64,000 nt of DNA from Leptobrachium leishanense (Eukaryota > Chordata > Amphibia > Anura > Megophryidae). Position numbers and translations under genes: made by a program. This document shows, one piece after another, positions 43,030-54,907 of this stretch. The notes under the pieces are model-generated. The model did no database searches. It worked only from the letters and a program-made list of their open reading frames with translations, and was not told where the DNA came from. The first letter of the stretch is position 1. Every line of letters starts with the position of its first letter. Location: positions 10,355,950-10,419,949 of the forward strand of contig CM019068.1 of NCBI GenBank assembly GCA_009667805.1, written 5' to 3'.

Positions 43030-43390
43030 TTTTGAACCGCAGGGTCCAACCCTGCACTCTTCCACAATTCCACAAAAGGGTTACTGTATGAATGCACTTG
43101 CTGGCCTGGCACCAAAAGCACAATATCTGGGTGCACTGACACCTTTACTAGATTCATATCTTTTTAATATAGGACTGCATGGTCCACAATACTACAGAGG
43201 GGTTACTGTAGGAATGCACTTGCTGGCCTGGCACCAAAAGCACAATATCTGGGTGCACTGACACCTTTACTAGATTCATATCTTTTTAATATAGGACTGC
43301 ATGGTCCACAATACTACAGAGGGGTTACTGTAGGAATGCACTTGCTGGCCTGGCACCAAAAGCACAATATCTGGGTAGACTGACGCCTTT
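43030..43390 (+). repeat. Three ~121-bp tandem repeats in the hAT 3' region
   Basis: CACAATATCTGGGTGCACTG recurs at 43110, 43231 and (variant) 43354, with GGTTACTGTAGGAATGCACT and TCATATCTTTTTAATATAGG in each unit. Homologous units, at a longer spacing, occur in the minus copy near 50820-51060. Confidence 0.85.
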
Positions 43391-43479
43391 ACCAGATACA
43401 TCCTATCTCCATCGCACATAAATCACCTCCCTGCAAGCCCAGCAACCTCATTCCCATCATCCCTCAGCGCCTGTCCTCT

Positions 43480-44616
43480 TTCTCCTGCGCACTCTGGAAC
43501 GCTCGCTCTGTGTGCAACAAACTCACAGCCGTCCATGACCTCTTCCTTTCAAACTCCTTCAACCTCCTAGCTTTAACTGAAACCTGGCTAACTCCCTCTG
43601 ACACGGCCTCCGTTGCTGCTCTCTCACATGGCGGTCTACACTTGAGCCATACCCCCAGACCGGGTGAGAGAAATGGTGGCGGGGTCGGGCTCCTGCTCTC
43701 TCCCACCTGCACCTACCAGCATCTCCCTCCACCCCCATCCCTCTCCTTCTCCTCCTTCGAGACACACTGCATCCGCCTGTTCTCTCCTCTGGCTCTCAGG
43801 GTGGCAGTCATCTACCGCCCACCGGGACCAACCTCCCAGTTCTTTGACCACTTTGCTACCTGGCTTTCTCACTTCCTGTCTTCTAATCTTCCATGCCTAA
43901 TTCTCGGGGACTTCAACATTCCCATTGACGATCCTTCCGCTCCTGCTGCCTCCAAACTTCTTTCACTCACGTCCTCCCTTGGACTCACACAATCCTCCCT
44001 CCTCCCTACCCACCGCGATGGTCACGTTATTGACCTGGTCTTTTCCAACCTCTGCTCCATTTCGGAGTTCAAATGTCGCCCTTTCCCCATCTCTGACCAC
44101 CACCTTCTCTCTTTCAACCTATCTGGACTTCCTAAACACCCTGCTCCCCCACCCCGCACACACACTCGCAGAAATCTACATGCTGTGGACCCCCATCAAT
44201 TCTCCAACCTACTTCACCACCTCCCTCACACCTCATCCTTCACCTGCCCTGATGCTGCCACTAATCACTACAACACTACGCTTATCTCTGCTCTTGACAC
44301 TCTTGCTCCTCTTCGACTCTGCAAGGCCCCACGCCGCCAGCTTCAGCCCTGGCACACCCTCCAAACTCGCTACCTGCAAAGATCCTCCCGCACTGCAGAG
44401 CGTGCCTGGAGGAAATCCCGCTCTGAAGCTGATTTTGTTCACTTCAAGTTTATTCTCCGGTCATACACCTCTGCCCTCCACTTGGCCAAACAATCCTTCT
44501 TCTCATCTCTTATATCTACGCTGTCCTCCAACCCTAAACGGCTCTGGTCCACCTTCAACACCCTCCTCCACCCACCTGCACCTCCCCCTCAGCTGCCTTC
44601 AGCGCTCAAGACCTAG
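43480..44616 (+). pseudogene. L2 ORF2 endonuclease domain
   Basis: An APE-type endonuclease that nicks target DNA: ALWNARSVCNKL (Asn), LLALTETWLTP (catalytic Glu), VIYRPPGPTSQ, CLILGDFNIPIDDP (Asp/Asn), HVIDLVFSN, PISDHHLLSFNL (Asp-His). All classic motifs are present. The frame ends at SALKT* because one C is missing in the run near 44588 compared with copy 3. Confidence 0.88.
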
Positions 44617-46048
44617 CAGACTACTTCCTCAGTAAAACTTTAACTATCAGAAGCAACATCCCAACACAAGATAGTTATCTGCCTCCTCCACTCACACAGG
44701 TCCCCTCTGCCACCCTCTGCCGCTTCCTCCCAACCACTGAGGAGGAAGTCAATTCCTTATTGTCCTCCTCACATCTCACCACGTGCCCGCTTGACCCCAT
44801 TCCCTCACATCTAATTCCTCCCCTCTCCTCCTCCCTCACCCCTGCTCTCACACACATCTTCAACCTATCTCTCTCCACTGGCTCCTTTCCATCCGCCTTC
44901 AAACATGCACTAGTTACCCCTTTACTAAAGAAACCATCCCTAGACACCAACTCTCCATCCAACTACCGCCCTGTATCCCTGCTTCCCTTCACATCAAAGC
45001 TCTTAGAAAAACTAGTCTTCAACCGCCTCTCCCTCTTCCTGTCCTCCAATTCCCTACTTGACCCCCTGCAATCTGGCTTCCGTCCCCTACACTCAACTGA
45101 AACTGCCCTCACCAAAGTCACCAACGACCTCCTAACTGCTAAAAAACACGGCCACTATTCTATTCTCATCCTGCTTGACCTCTCGGCTGCTTTTGACACT
45201 GTTGACCACCCCCTCCTTCTACAGACCCTCAACTCTCTGGGTCTCGGTGACACTGCACTTGCTTGGGTGACTCCTATTTATCCAACAGGTCCTTCTGTGT
45301 GTCCTTTGCTGGTAACTCCTCCTCCTCATTGCCTCTATCTGTTGGTGTACCTCAAGGCTCTGTCCTTGGTCCTCTGCTCTTTTCCATCTACACCTCCTCC
45401 CTGGGCAAAATCATCAACAGCTTTGGCTTTAATTACCACCTCTACGCTGATGACACTCAGATCTACCTCTCTACCCCTGATCTCTCTCCCCCTGTCCTTT
45501 CAAAAGTCAGTGACTGTTTATCTGGCATCTCCTCCTGGATGGCCTCCCACCACCTAAAGATCAACATGTCAAAGACTGAGCTCCTACTTATTCCTCCCTC
45601 TAATGCCTCCCCACCTCCTGACTTCTCTATCACGGTGGAGGGGATCACCATCTCCCCATCAAACCAAGTTCGCTGTCTTGGAGTTACACTGGACTCTGCT
45701 CTTTCCTTCATCCCCCACATCAAGTCTCTTTCCTCCTCCTGCCGATACCAACTGCGTAATATTTCCAGAATTCGGCCATTTCTTACCGCGGTCACCACAA
45801 AACAACTCATACACGCCCTGGTAATCTCCCGACTCGATTATTGCAATAATCTCTTATCTGGCCTCCCTCTGTCCCACCTCTCCCCCCTACAATCCATCCT
45901 GAACGCCTCCGCCAGGCTAATTCACCTCACCCGCCGCTCTGTCTCTGCCGCTCCCCTCTGCGAGTCCTTCACTGGCTCCCCATCCACTGCAGAATTAAGT
46001 TCAAAATCCTTATCCTTATCTCCCTCGTACTGTCAGACTTTCCCCTAA
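44617..46048 (+). pseudogene. L2 ORF2 reverse transcriptase domain, frameshifted
   Basis: RT motifs in order: [50 protein letters not shown] (motif A, first Asp), then a frameshift near 45270 and, in the next frame, [29 protein letters not shown] (catalytic YADD at ~45445), [23 protein letters not shown]. The C-terminal region is cut by a deletion near 46020. Confidence 0.88.
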
Positions 46049-46340
46049 CTTCTCTTCCTTCAAACGCTCCCTTAAAACATTCCTATTTAGGGAAGCCTAC
46101 CACCCAACTCACTGACGCAACCATCAATCACTCTCACCTTACAGTCCTCTCCTCCTGTTTCCAACCCCAACCCTCCTAGATTGTGAGTTCCTACGGGAAT
46201 AGGGCCCTCATCTCCTCCTGTACTGTTTGTCAAATGTTGTTCAATGTATTGTAACCCTGTCTGTACTGTGCTTATTGTACAGCGCTGCGGAATATGCTGG
46301 CGCTTTATAAATAAATAATAATAATAATAATAAAATACAT

Positions 46341-47058
46341 ATCTTTTTAATATAGGACCGCAAGGTCCACCCCTGCATTTTTCCACAATACTACAGAGGG
46401 GTTACTGTATGAATGCACTTGCTGGCCTGGCACCAAAGGCACAATATTTGGGTGCACTGCCGCCACTGACGCCTATATCAGATTCATATCCTCAGAGGGG
46501 TTACAGTGTAACGGCACTGTTGTTGACGCTAAAGGCCCAATTTTAAAGCACCTATTGTTACTTTCATCCAAAGCCTACATAAGTTTCACCATAATTTAGC
46601 CAAAAAAAAAATCACTAAACTTTTTCTGCTTGTCCGAAAATGTCTCCTCTTTTCATACAGACCACCGCCCCAATCAGTTGTTTATGGATAGATTAAAGGA
46701 AAACCATTTACCGTCATTTGAAATGTCATTTTTTGGTTTTTACATATTTCTATACATCCTAGAAATCCGCCACTTCACGGGCAGGTTATGGGGACCTCCT
46801 AGGCACGATATTTGAAGGAATTTTTCATTTTTATTTTTAACCCTTATTTCATGGAAAACTCACTGTCCCTTTAAAAATGTTTTTTTTTTTTTTACTTTTT
46901 GTCCTTGTTTCCTGTCCCCCAGGGCACTACCAGGACCCCCATACACCTTTAAAAATCGAATTTTGAGTCCCATTGACTTGCATTGAGTTCGAATCCGAAC
47001 ATTTGAAAAGTGCGAGTTCGAATGTGAACTGAACACAGGGGTGTTCGGCTCATCCCTA
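46341..47058 (+). mobile_element. hAT 3' terminal region with right end
   Basis: Noncoding terminal DNA shared with 48919-50210 and 50211-50830 on the opposite strand: GAATGTGAACTGAACACAGG, AATGGACTTGCATTGA-like text and the terminal CTCATCCCTA. Short imperfect inverted TTCGAA-type repeats lie within the last 100 bp. Confidence 0.75.
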
Positions 47059-47065
47059 CCCACCA

Positions 47066-48300
47066 CATCCCCTGCCTCCCTTCCCCCCGACACATCCCCT
47101 GCCTCCTGCTTCCCCCGACACATCCCCTGCCTCCTGCTTCCCCCGATACATCCCCTGCCTCCTGCTCCGACACATCCCCTGCCTCCCGTCCCCCGACGCA
47201 TCCCCTGCCTCCCGTCCCCCGACGCATCCCCTGCCTCCCGTCCCCGCGACGCATTCCCTGCCTCCCGTCCCCGCGACGCATCCCCTGCCTCCCGTCCCCC
47301 CCGACGTATCCCCTGCCTCCCGTCCCCCCGACGTATCCCCTGCCTCCCGTCCCCCCCGACGTATCCCCTGCCTCCCGTCCCCCCCGACGCATCCCCTGTC
47401 TCCCGTCCTCCCCGACGCATCCCCTGTCTCCCGTCCCCCCGACGCATCCCCTGCCTCCCCGATGCATCCCCTGCCTCCCCGACGCATCCCCTGCCTCCCC
47501 GATGCATCCCCTGCCTCCCCGACGCATCCCCTGCCTCCCCGATGCATCCCCTGCCTCCCGTCCCCCCGACGCATCCCCTGTCTCCCGTCCCCCGATGCAT
47601 CCCCTGCCACCCCGATGCATCCCCTGCCTCCCCGATGCATCCCCTGCCTCCTGCTCCCCCTCGACATCCCCTGCCTCCTGCTCCCCCTCGACATCCCCTG
47701 CCTCCTGCTCCCCCTCGACATCCCCTGCCTCCTGCTCCCCCTCGACATCCTCTGCCTCCTGCTCCCTCACGACATCCCCTGCCTCCTGCTCCCTCACGAC
47801 ATCCCCTGCCTCCTGCTCCCCCACGACATCCTCTGCCTCCTGCTCCCTCACGACATACCCTGCCTCCTGCTCCCCAACACATCCCCTGCCTCCTGCTCCA
47901 ACACATCCCCTGCCTCCTGCTCCGACACATCCCCTGCCTCCTGCTCCGACACATCCCCTGCCTCCCCGTCCCCCGACACATCCCCTGCCTCCCCGTCCCC
48001 CGACACATTCCCTGCCTCCCGTCCCCCCGACACATTCCCTGCCTCCCGTCCCCCCGACACATTCCCTGCCTCCCGTCCCCCCGACACATTCCCTGCCTCC
48101 CGTCCCCCGACACATTCCCTGCCTCCCGTCCCCCCGACACATTCCCTGCCTCCCGTCCCCCCGACACATTCCCTGCCTCCCGTCCCCCCGACACATTCCC
48201 TGCCTCCCGTCCCCCGACACATTCCCTGCCTCCCGTCCCCCCGACACATTCCCTGCCTCCCGTCCCCACGACACATTCCCTGCCTCCCGTCCCCGACACT
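47066..48300 (+). repeat. C-rich satellite, continuation of the 22.9-33.3 kb family
   Basis: Same GAC(A/G)CATCCCCTGCCTCC core and orientation. Sub-blocks: CGTCCCCGACGCATCC (47180-47460), short CCCCGATGCATCCCCTGCCT units (47455-47640), CTGCTCCCCCTCGACATCCC (47640-47870) and CGTCCCCCCGACACATTCCC (48000-48290). The last part is very homogeneous. None of the GTTTACCCCC blocks occurs here. Confidence 0.95.
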
Positions 48301-48910
48301 TTGCTCCTCATTCCTTGCATTGCTCTTTGCTCCTCATTCCTTGCGTTGCTCCATGACACTGCAGGAGGGAAATCAGTGACCGGATCAGGGGACATATTTG
48401 GGGCGCGCAAGGGGTTTTGAGTGTGACAGACGGATCTGTGGGATGCCACAGGGGGAGGGTGGGGGACAGCGGGGTGTCAATGCTGTATTTGAGTATTTCC
48501 TGCACGTTATTCTTCTATTTCTGCTCATTTTGGCCTTTTGAATTATCCCTTTTATTGAGCATCGCTGGCAGAGCCCTGGTGAGGAGAGGGTTAATGGTGC
48601 TGTACGTGTGCGTGTCACTGTGACTTTGTCACTGGGTGTGAAGGTGCAGAGGGGACAAACCGGCGCAGAGAGCTCCGGGACGGCATGTACTTGGCAGCAG
48701 AGACTCCTAGTAAACAACATCCCTGACTGCGGCGACAGCTGCTTCCTGCGCTCTGATCCCAGGACGCAGCGCGAAATGCACCGACGCAGAGAGACAACCG
48801 GGAAACCCCACCTTCCCGGACACCCCGAAGAAGAGGAACAGTCCCTATATTAGGTAAATATCCTCTGCGCCGCTCATTTCTCTCATAATCACTTCTTTTA
48901 TGGTCAGGGT
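48301..48910. other. Low-repeat sequence with an exon-like open stretch
   Basis: Starts with a 26-bp direct duplication (TTTGCTCCTCATTCCTTGC at 48299 and 48326). 48600-48853 is open for 81 codons, ends at TATTAG|GTAAAT and has no known domain; it could be a 5' exon or chance. Confidence 0.35.
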
Positions 48911-48918
48911 GTGTGGGT
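48911..48918. repeat. Left 8-bp target site duplication GTGTGGGT
   Basis: Directly precedes TAGTGATGAGC, the left end of the hAT; matched by 54908-54915. The word also belongs to the local ~45-bp repeat. Confidence 0.8.
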
Positions 48919-49754
48919 TAGTGATGAGCTGAACACCCCCATGTTTGGTTCGCATTCGAACAATTTCAAAAGCTCGAGTTCGAACTCGAACAATTTCAAA
49001 AGCTCGAGTTCAAACTCGAACCGAACTCAATGCAAGTCAATGGGACTCAAAAGTTCGAATTTTAGAGTGCCCTCCAAGAGGGCATATATGCAAGATATTT
49101 GCCATAAAAGGTGTATGGGGTTCCGGCTAGTGCCCTGGGGGACAGGAAACAAGGACAAAAAGTTTAAAAAAGTGTTTTTAAAGAAAGTGAGTTTTCCATG
49201 AAATAAAGGTTAAGAATAAAAACGAGAAATTCCTTCAAATATTGTGCCTAGGAGGTCCCCATAACCTGCCCGTGAAGTGGCGGATTTCTAGGATGTATAG
49301 AAACATTTAAAAACAAAAAAATGACATTTCAAATGACGGTAAACGCTTTTCCTTTAATCTATTCATAAACAACTGCTTGGGGCGGGAGCCTGTATGAAAA
49401 GAGGAGACATTTTAGGACACGCAGAACAAGTTTAGTGATTTTTTGGCTAAATTATGGTGAAACTTATGCAGGCTTTGGATGAAAGTAACAATAGGTGCTT
49501 TAAAATTGGGCCTTCAGTGTCGGCAACAGTGCCGCCACACCATAACCCCTCTGTGGTATTGTGGAAGGGTGCAGAGTTGGACCCTGCGATCCAATATTAA
49601 AATGATATGAATCTGGTACAGGCGTCAGTGGCAGTGCACCCAAATATTGTGCCTTTGGTGGCAGCAAGTGCCTTCACACCGTAAGTAACCCCTCTGTGGC
49701 ATTGTGGAAGCATGCAGTGGTGGAGGTTTTGTGAATGCAGAAGAGATCCCCGAT

Positions 49755-49982
49755 CTATTCAGTTACGTCAGCATCAGGGGATTGATAGCTGTTGATCCAG
49801 GACTGATTCATTTTTATAAATGTCAGCTGGTCTACATAGTCGGTGGACAGACTAACTCTTTTGTCTGTGACAAAACCTCCAGCGGCACTGAACGTTTTTT
49901 CAGAAAGCACGCTGGATGAAGGGCAACCTAGTAGCTGCATAGCATATTGGCCAAGTTCTGCCCAGTGATCCAATCTCAACAC
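49755..49982 (-). pseudogene. hATC domain, duplicated outer copy
   Basis: LRLDHWAELGQYAMQLLGCP, SSVLSEKTFSAAGGFVTDKR and VDQLTFIKMNQSWINSY: the C-terminal dimerisation region only, with SER changed to SEK next to the catalytic Glu. The homology to the inner copy ends around 50210, where the inner copy's terminal sequence begins. Confidence 0.85.
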
Positions 49983-51247
49983 GCAGTAAGCCAGTGGATC
50001 ATCTGCTGTAAAGGTATCCAGGTCTGCCCTTGCCCCTAGGTAGTCCTACTCCATATGGTGAAGAGGCTGGCAATGGATGCCAACATTTGACGTCCCTGGG
50101 CGTCGTGGACTAAAAAGATTAAAAAAGGCATCAGTCAAGAGGCCCCGGCCTTCACCGCTCTTCCTCTGATCATCCGCAGCCTCAGAAGCACCTGTGTCAT
50201 CACTTGGTAACTAGGGATGAGCCGAACACCCCCGAGTTCAGTTCGCATTCGAACTCTCCAAATGTTCGAATTCGAACTCAATACAAGTCAATGGGGCTGA
50301 AAATTCGATTTTTAGAGTGCCCTCCAAGAAGGCATATATGCTAGATATTTGCCATAAAAGGTGTATGGGGGTCCGGGTAGTGCCCTGGGGGACAGGAAAA
50401 AAGTTAAAAAAAAAACATTTTTAAAAGGGACAGTGAGTTTTCCATGAAATAAGGGTTAAAAATAAAAACGAAAAATTCCTTCAAATATCGTGCCTAGGAG
50501 GTCCCCATAACCTGCCCGTGAAGTGGCGGATTTCTAGGATGTATAGAAACACTTAAAAACAAAAAAATGACGTTTCAAATGACGGTAAATGCTTTTCCTT
50601 TAACCTATCCATAAACAACTGCTTGGGGCGGCAGTCTGTATGAAAAGAGGAGACCTTTTCGGACACGTAGAAAAAGTTTAGTGATTTTTTTTGGCTAAAT
50701 TATTGTGAAACTTATGCAGGCTTTGGATGAAAGTAACAATAGGTGCTTTAAAATTGGTCCTTTAGCGTCGGCAACAGTGCCGTCACACAGTAACCCCTCG
50801 GAGGATATGAATCTGATACAGGCGTCAGTGTCAGTGCACCCAAATATTGTGCTTTTGGTGCCAGGCCAGCAAATACTATCATACAGTAACCCCTCTGTAG
50901 TATTGTGGAAGAGTGCAGGGGTGGACCTTGCGGTCCTATATTAAAAAGATATGAATCTAGTAAAGGCGTCAGTGCACCCAGATATTGTGCTTTTGGTGCC
51001 AGGCCAGCAAATACTATCATACAGTAACCCCTCTGTAGTATTGTGGAAGAGTGCAGGGTTGGACCCTGCGGTTCAAAAAATTAAAATGATCTAAATCTGG
51101 CACAGGCGTCAGTGCAGCCAAATATTGTGCCTTTCATGGCAGCAAGTGCATTCACACCGTAACCCTTTTGTGGTATTGTGGAAGAGTTCAGTGCTGGAGG
51201 TTTTGTGAATGCAGAAGACATCCCCGATCTATTCCGTTACGTCAGCA

Positions 51248-52012
51248 TCAGGGGATTGATAACTGCTGATCCAGGACTGATTCATTTTTATAAATGTCCT
51301 GCCGGTCTACAGAGTCGGTGGACAGACGCACTCTTTTGTCTGTGACAAAACCTCCAGCAGCACTGAACGTCCTTTCAGAAAGCACGGTGGATGAAGGGCA
51401 ACCTAGTAGCTGCATAGCATATTGGCTAAATTCTGGCCAGTGATCCAATCTCAACACCCAGTAAGCCAGTGGATCATCTGCTGGAAAGGTATCCAGGTCT
51501 GCCCTTGCCCCTAGGTAGTCCTGCACCATATGGTGAAGACGCTGGCAATGGGTGCCTACATTTGACGTCCCTGGGCGTCGTGGACTAAAAAAATTAAAAA
51601 ATGCATCAGTCAAGCAGCCCTGGCCTTCACCACTATTCCTCTGATCATCCGCAGCCTCAGAAGCACCTGTGTCAGCACTTGGTAACCTACCAGTGCCTGG
51701 AAAGGTGTTACACAAGTGTCGCTTTAGAGCATCCTCAAGTTTTTTCATCCTGTGCTCCCTCTGTGCGGGCAGGATGAGCTCTGCAACTTTACCCTTGTAT
51801 CGTGGATCAAGAAGGGTTGCCAACCAGTAATGATCCCTCTCCTTGATAGCACGAATCCTGGGGTCCTTTAGCAGGCTTTGCATTATAAGGGAGCCCATGC
51901 AGCGTAGGTTGGAGGTGGCATTAGCTTCCGAGTCTTCCTGGTCAATGAGGATGACCGTATCGTGCACTTTCTCCTCCCAGCTACGCACTAGCCCTTGTGT
52001 TTCTGGGCACAC
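51248..52012 (-). pseudogene. hAT transposase C-terminal part (inner copy)
   Basis: Contains WLATLLDPRYKGKVAELILP and VLSERTFSAAGGFVTDKRVR with the catalytic Glu. A small indel after STDSVD changes the last residues to an unrelated tail, where the other copies read QLTFIKMNQSW. This is the most complete stretch of this part of the protein in the window. Confidence 0.85.
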
Positions 52013-52177
52013 GAAACCCTCCCTTGAGGAATCCCCACCTTCAATGCCCCCACTACTTAAATATTCCTCCTCCTCCTGTCTGATCTGAGGAGGACCCGCT
52101 GGAATGCTGTCTGCGGAAAGACTGGGGCCTTGAGAGCTAGGGAAGGCCTCCTCGCTGCTCTGCCTCTAGAGCCACAT

Positions 52178-52864
52178 CTATAATTCCTGCAGAGTGTGCT
52201 CCAGCAGGAACACTAAAGGAATTGTGTCACTGATGCATGCACTGTCCCTGCTCACCATCCTCGTTGCCTCCTCAAATGGTGACAGTACAGTGCATGCATC
52301 CTTGATCATCAGCCACTGCGGGGGGAGAACAAGTTGACCTGAACCTGTCCTTGTGCCATACTCACACAGGTACTCATTTATGGCCCTCTGCTGTTTGTGC
52401 AGACGCTGCAGCATTGCTAATGTCGAGTTCCACCTGGTGGGCATGTCACAGATCAGACGGTTTGTGGGAAGGTGGAATTCTCTTTGAATTTCTGCCAGGC
52501 GAACACTTGCTGGGAATGACCGTCTGAAGTGGCTGCAGACTTTTCTGGCCTGGCTGAGAAGCTGTGCCAGCCCTGGGTACTTGGTTAGGAAATGCTGTAC
52601 CACCAGATTTAGGATGTGTGCTAGGCATGGTACATGCGTCAACTTACCCTGGCGTAGGGCGGAGAGAAGGTTGCTGCCATTATCACAGACGACCATTCCC
52701 AGCTGAAGCCGGCGTGGTGTTAACCATCTCTGCCCCTGCAGAGCTGACAGAATTTCTGGCCCGGTGTGGCACCTGTCCCCTAAACAAAACAGCTCAAGCA
52801 CAGTATGGCATCTTTTTGCTTGAGCCATTGCGTAGCCCCTGCCATGCGTCGGTTTAACTGCCAC
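52178..52864 (-). pseudogene. hAT transposase core (inner copy)
   Basis: Covers the second catalytic Asp (MVVCDNGSNLLSALRQGK), HVPCLAHILNLVVQHFL and CDMPTRWNSTLAMLQRLHKQ. Its start overlaps the upstream fragment by a frameshift near 52860, and it ends at a stop after FLLEHTLQEL. Confidence 0.85.
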
Positions 52865-53846
52865 TTCGCCAGAGACAGAAGGAGGAGGAAGAGGGAGAGG
52901 TGGTGGTGGAGCAGACAGACCTCATACAAGCAGCTTTCTGGAGGCGTGGTGGATGAACAAGCTCCAGCACAGAACCCCGTCTTGGATCCCTCCCAGCTGC
53001 AATCAGAGTTACCCAGTGTGCTGTGAAGGAAATGTAACGACCCTGTCCATGCTTGCTGGACCACGTGTCTAAAGTCATGTGCACCTTGCTGCTGACTGCC
53101 TTTCCCAATGACTCCATAACATTGTCTTCCACGTGCTGGTGTAGTGCTGGAATGGCCTTCCGTGAAAAGAAATGGGGTTTTGGAACCTCCCACTGTGGTA
53201 CAGCACATTCAGCAAATTCACGGAAGGAAGCAGAGTCCACCAGCTGGAAAGGCAGCAGCTGTAATGCGAGTAATTTTGCTAAGCTGGCATTTAGACGCTG
53301 TGCTTGTGGATGGTTGGGACTATATTTTTTCTTACGCTGCAGCAGCTGGGGCAACGTAACCTGACTGCTTAAATCTTCAGCTGATGGGATGCTGTCATAT
53401 TCTGAGGAAGGACCTGGTACACCCATTACTGTAGCATCATCCCTGTCAGTGGAAGTTGTAGACAATGACATGGCAGGACATATAGTGTGGGTAGAGACAG
53501 ATGAGGAGGAGGAGGACTTATGCAAAGTGTTATGACCACCTGCCACGCATCCCGTTGGCACATGTCGCCTCAAGCACATGGTACCCAAGTGTCCGGTGTC
53601 TTTTCCACACTTGATCCTCATCTGACATAGATTACAAATAGCAACGGTGCGGTCTGCTGCACATTTTTTAAAGAACTCCCAGACAGCAGACTTCCTGTAC
53701 ATGTGGTTTGAGACAACAGCGCTCTGCACCTGAGCAGCTGTGACTTCTGATGCCTTGGACTGGCTACGGTCGGTCATAGAGGACGTTGTGCCTCGTGTTT
53801 GTTGTGCCTCCTCCTCCTCACTTGACTCCTCTGTTCGATCAGGCAC
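52854..53846 (-). pseudogene. hAT transposase: BED finger to first catalytic Asp (inner copy)
   Basis: 330 codons open: acidic EESSEEEEAQQTRG, BED region VWEFFKKC...CNLCQMRIKCGKDTGHLG, linker, then VHMTLDTWSSKHGQGRYISF with the first catalytic Asp. The finger has lost its last His (LRRHVPTGC instead of LRRHMNTCH in the other copy), so it should not fold normally. Confidence 0.88.
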
Positions 53847-53989
53847 CCAGGTGGAGTTAGTGACCTCATCATCATCATCACCCCCTAACTCCTAGTCACT
53901 GGAGCCAACCTCGCAATATGCTGCAGCTGCTGGGGGAACATGAGTGTCAGTTATTTGTGTGTCACTGGCACCCCCTTCCTCTAGGTTGA

Positions 53990-54409
53990 TTATACTCCCT
54001 CAGCCTCAGAGATTGAATCAGAGCACTGTAGTTGCTGCGCATCCTCAAGCAGCATGTCATTGTAGTCAAACAATTCAGCTGACTCCTCCGTGTATGTTGG
54101 TGAGGCTACGGCAGGAGTAGCTGTGGACATGGAGGCTGCATTAGATGCTTTGGCAGCTGAGGTGGACTGTAAACCACTACAAGCCTGGCTGGCAGAGGAC
54201 TCGGATGGCCTTGTTAGCCAATCCACCAAATCCTTTGTTTGTTGCTGCTGCTTAAGACGGCCAGCACCAGTTAGAAAGGACAAGCGTGCCCCTGCAGAGG
54301 ATGCACCACATCCACGACCACCAGAGGCACAGCCTCCCGGCACAGAGGCTGCTTGCTCTCTTATCTGTGTCTGGGAGCGTCTGCCTGTCCTTTTGGCCTT
54401 TCTGACATG
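53990..54409 (-). pseudogene. hAT transposase N-terminal region (inner copy)
   Basis: A Ser/Ala/Gly-rich, probably disordered N-terminus: start ATGTCAGAAAGGCC near 54409 is broken after about 15 codons. The longer frame gives ARLSFLTGAGRLKQQQQTKD and DLVDWLTRP, matching 33739-34157. Confidence 0.6.
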
Positions 54410-54907
54410 GTGAGTGATATACCAGAGTTCTGGAAATCTTTAATCTAACTCAGTGAGACACCCTGATAGCTGGCAGCCAGTGGCAAGACACAGATTACAA
54501 TTCCCAGATATATTGTAGAAGTGAGACCCCCACAATTGCTGCTGGCAGTGAGAACACACACTAACTGAACAATCTCCTCTCAAAAAACACGTGCTGGGCC
54601 TGCGAGGGACGCCTTATATAGTGTGCTGCGGGACTTAGCTCTGTGAGCCAATGATTGGGCAAAATTTGCCCAATCAGGACTCTGAGCTGTGATTGGCATA
54701 GTCTTGCACCTGACCTGTGGTGTACCTGTGGTCAGGTACAAGGCTGTAGCCAATTACAAGCTTCAGGCCAGTGGAAAAGTGCATTGTGGTCCATTGTGGG
54801 CGAACATGTGGTGAACACGTGGAAATGTTCGGAGTTTGGCGAACAGCCTAATGGCCCATGTTCGATGCAAACTCCGAACAGATCGAACCGAACAGCTCAT
54901 CTCCCTA
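54410..54907 (-). mobile_element. hAT 5' terminal region
   Basis: Noncoding; includes one to two of the ~68-bp subterminal repeats (CCCTGATAGCTGGCAGCCAG near 54461), inverted TTCGGAGTTTG-type repeats, and terminal CAGCTCATCTCCCTA. Confidence 0.75.

Larger units (their letters stand above)
43402..46334 (+). mobile_element. L2 LINE, near-complete ORF2 (copy 2), TSD ATACAT
   Basis: Inserted in the hAT 3' region; ATACAT flanks it at 43396-43401 and 46335-46340. Runs from just before the endonuclease to the 3' UTR (TTGTACAGCGCTGCGGAATA) and an AAT tail at 46310-46334. It lacks any ORF1. About 200 bp of ORF2 C-terminus present in copy 1 is deleted at ~46020. Two frameshifts break ORF2. Confidence 0.9.
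33342..47058 (+). mobile_element. hAT DNA transposon (BED-finger type), interrupted, plus orientation
   Basis: A hAT element broken into four pieces: 33342-34157, 34900-35717, 40894-43401 and 46335-47058. The gaps are a solo LTR, a Gypsy element and an L2 LINE. The right end is GTTCGGCTCATCCCTA (47043-47058), the complement of the TAGGGATGAGC end of the other copy. The left end is replaced by a fold-back. Subterminal DNA has four ~68-bp repeats (GTGTCTTCTCACTGCC words at 33404, 33472, 33541, 33609) and three ~121-bp repeats at 43030-43390. Satellite DNA of one family lies on both sides. Confidence 0.85.
48919..54907 (-). mobile_element. hAT DNA transposon, minus orientation, composite
   Basis: About 6 kb from TAGTGATGAGCTGAAC to GAACAGCTCATCTCCCTA with perfect 8-bp GTGTGGGT duplications outside, the hallmark of hAT insertion. 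Its 3' end is present twice in tandem: 48919-50210 (outer) and from 50211 (TAGGGATGAGCCGAAC at 50212) onward (inner). The transposase is in several broken frames, homologous to the plus-strand copy at 33.3-47 kb. Confidence 0.88.

Noticed and set aside
22886..48300. Telomeric or subtelomeric repeat
   Set aside because: No (TTAGGG)n/(CCCTAA)n runs found; chromosomal position cannot be told from the sequence.
50200..50220. Target duplication at the internal hAT terminus
   Set aside because: The bases before TAGGGATGAGCC (TTGGTAAC) do not match those after the right end (GTGTGGGT).
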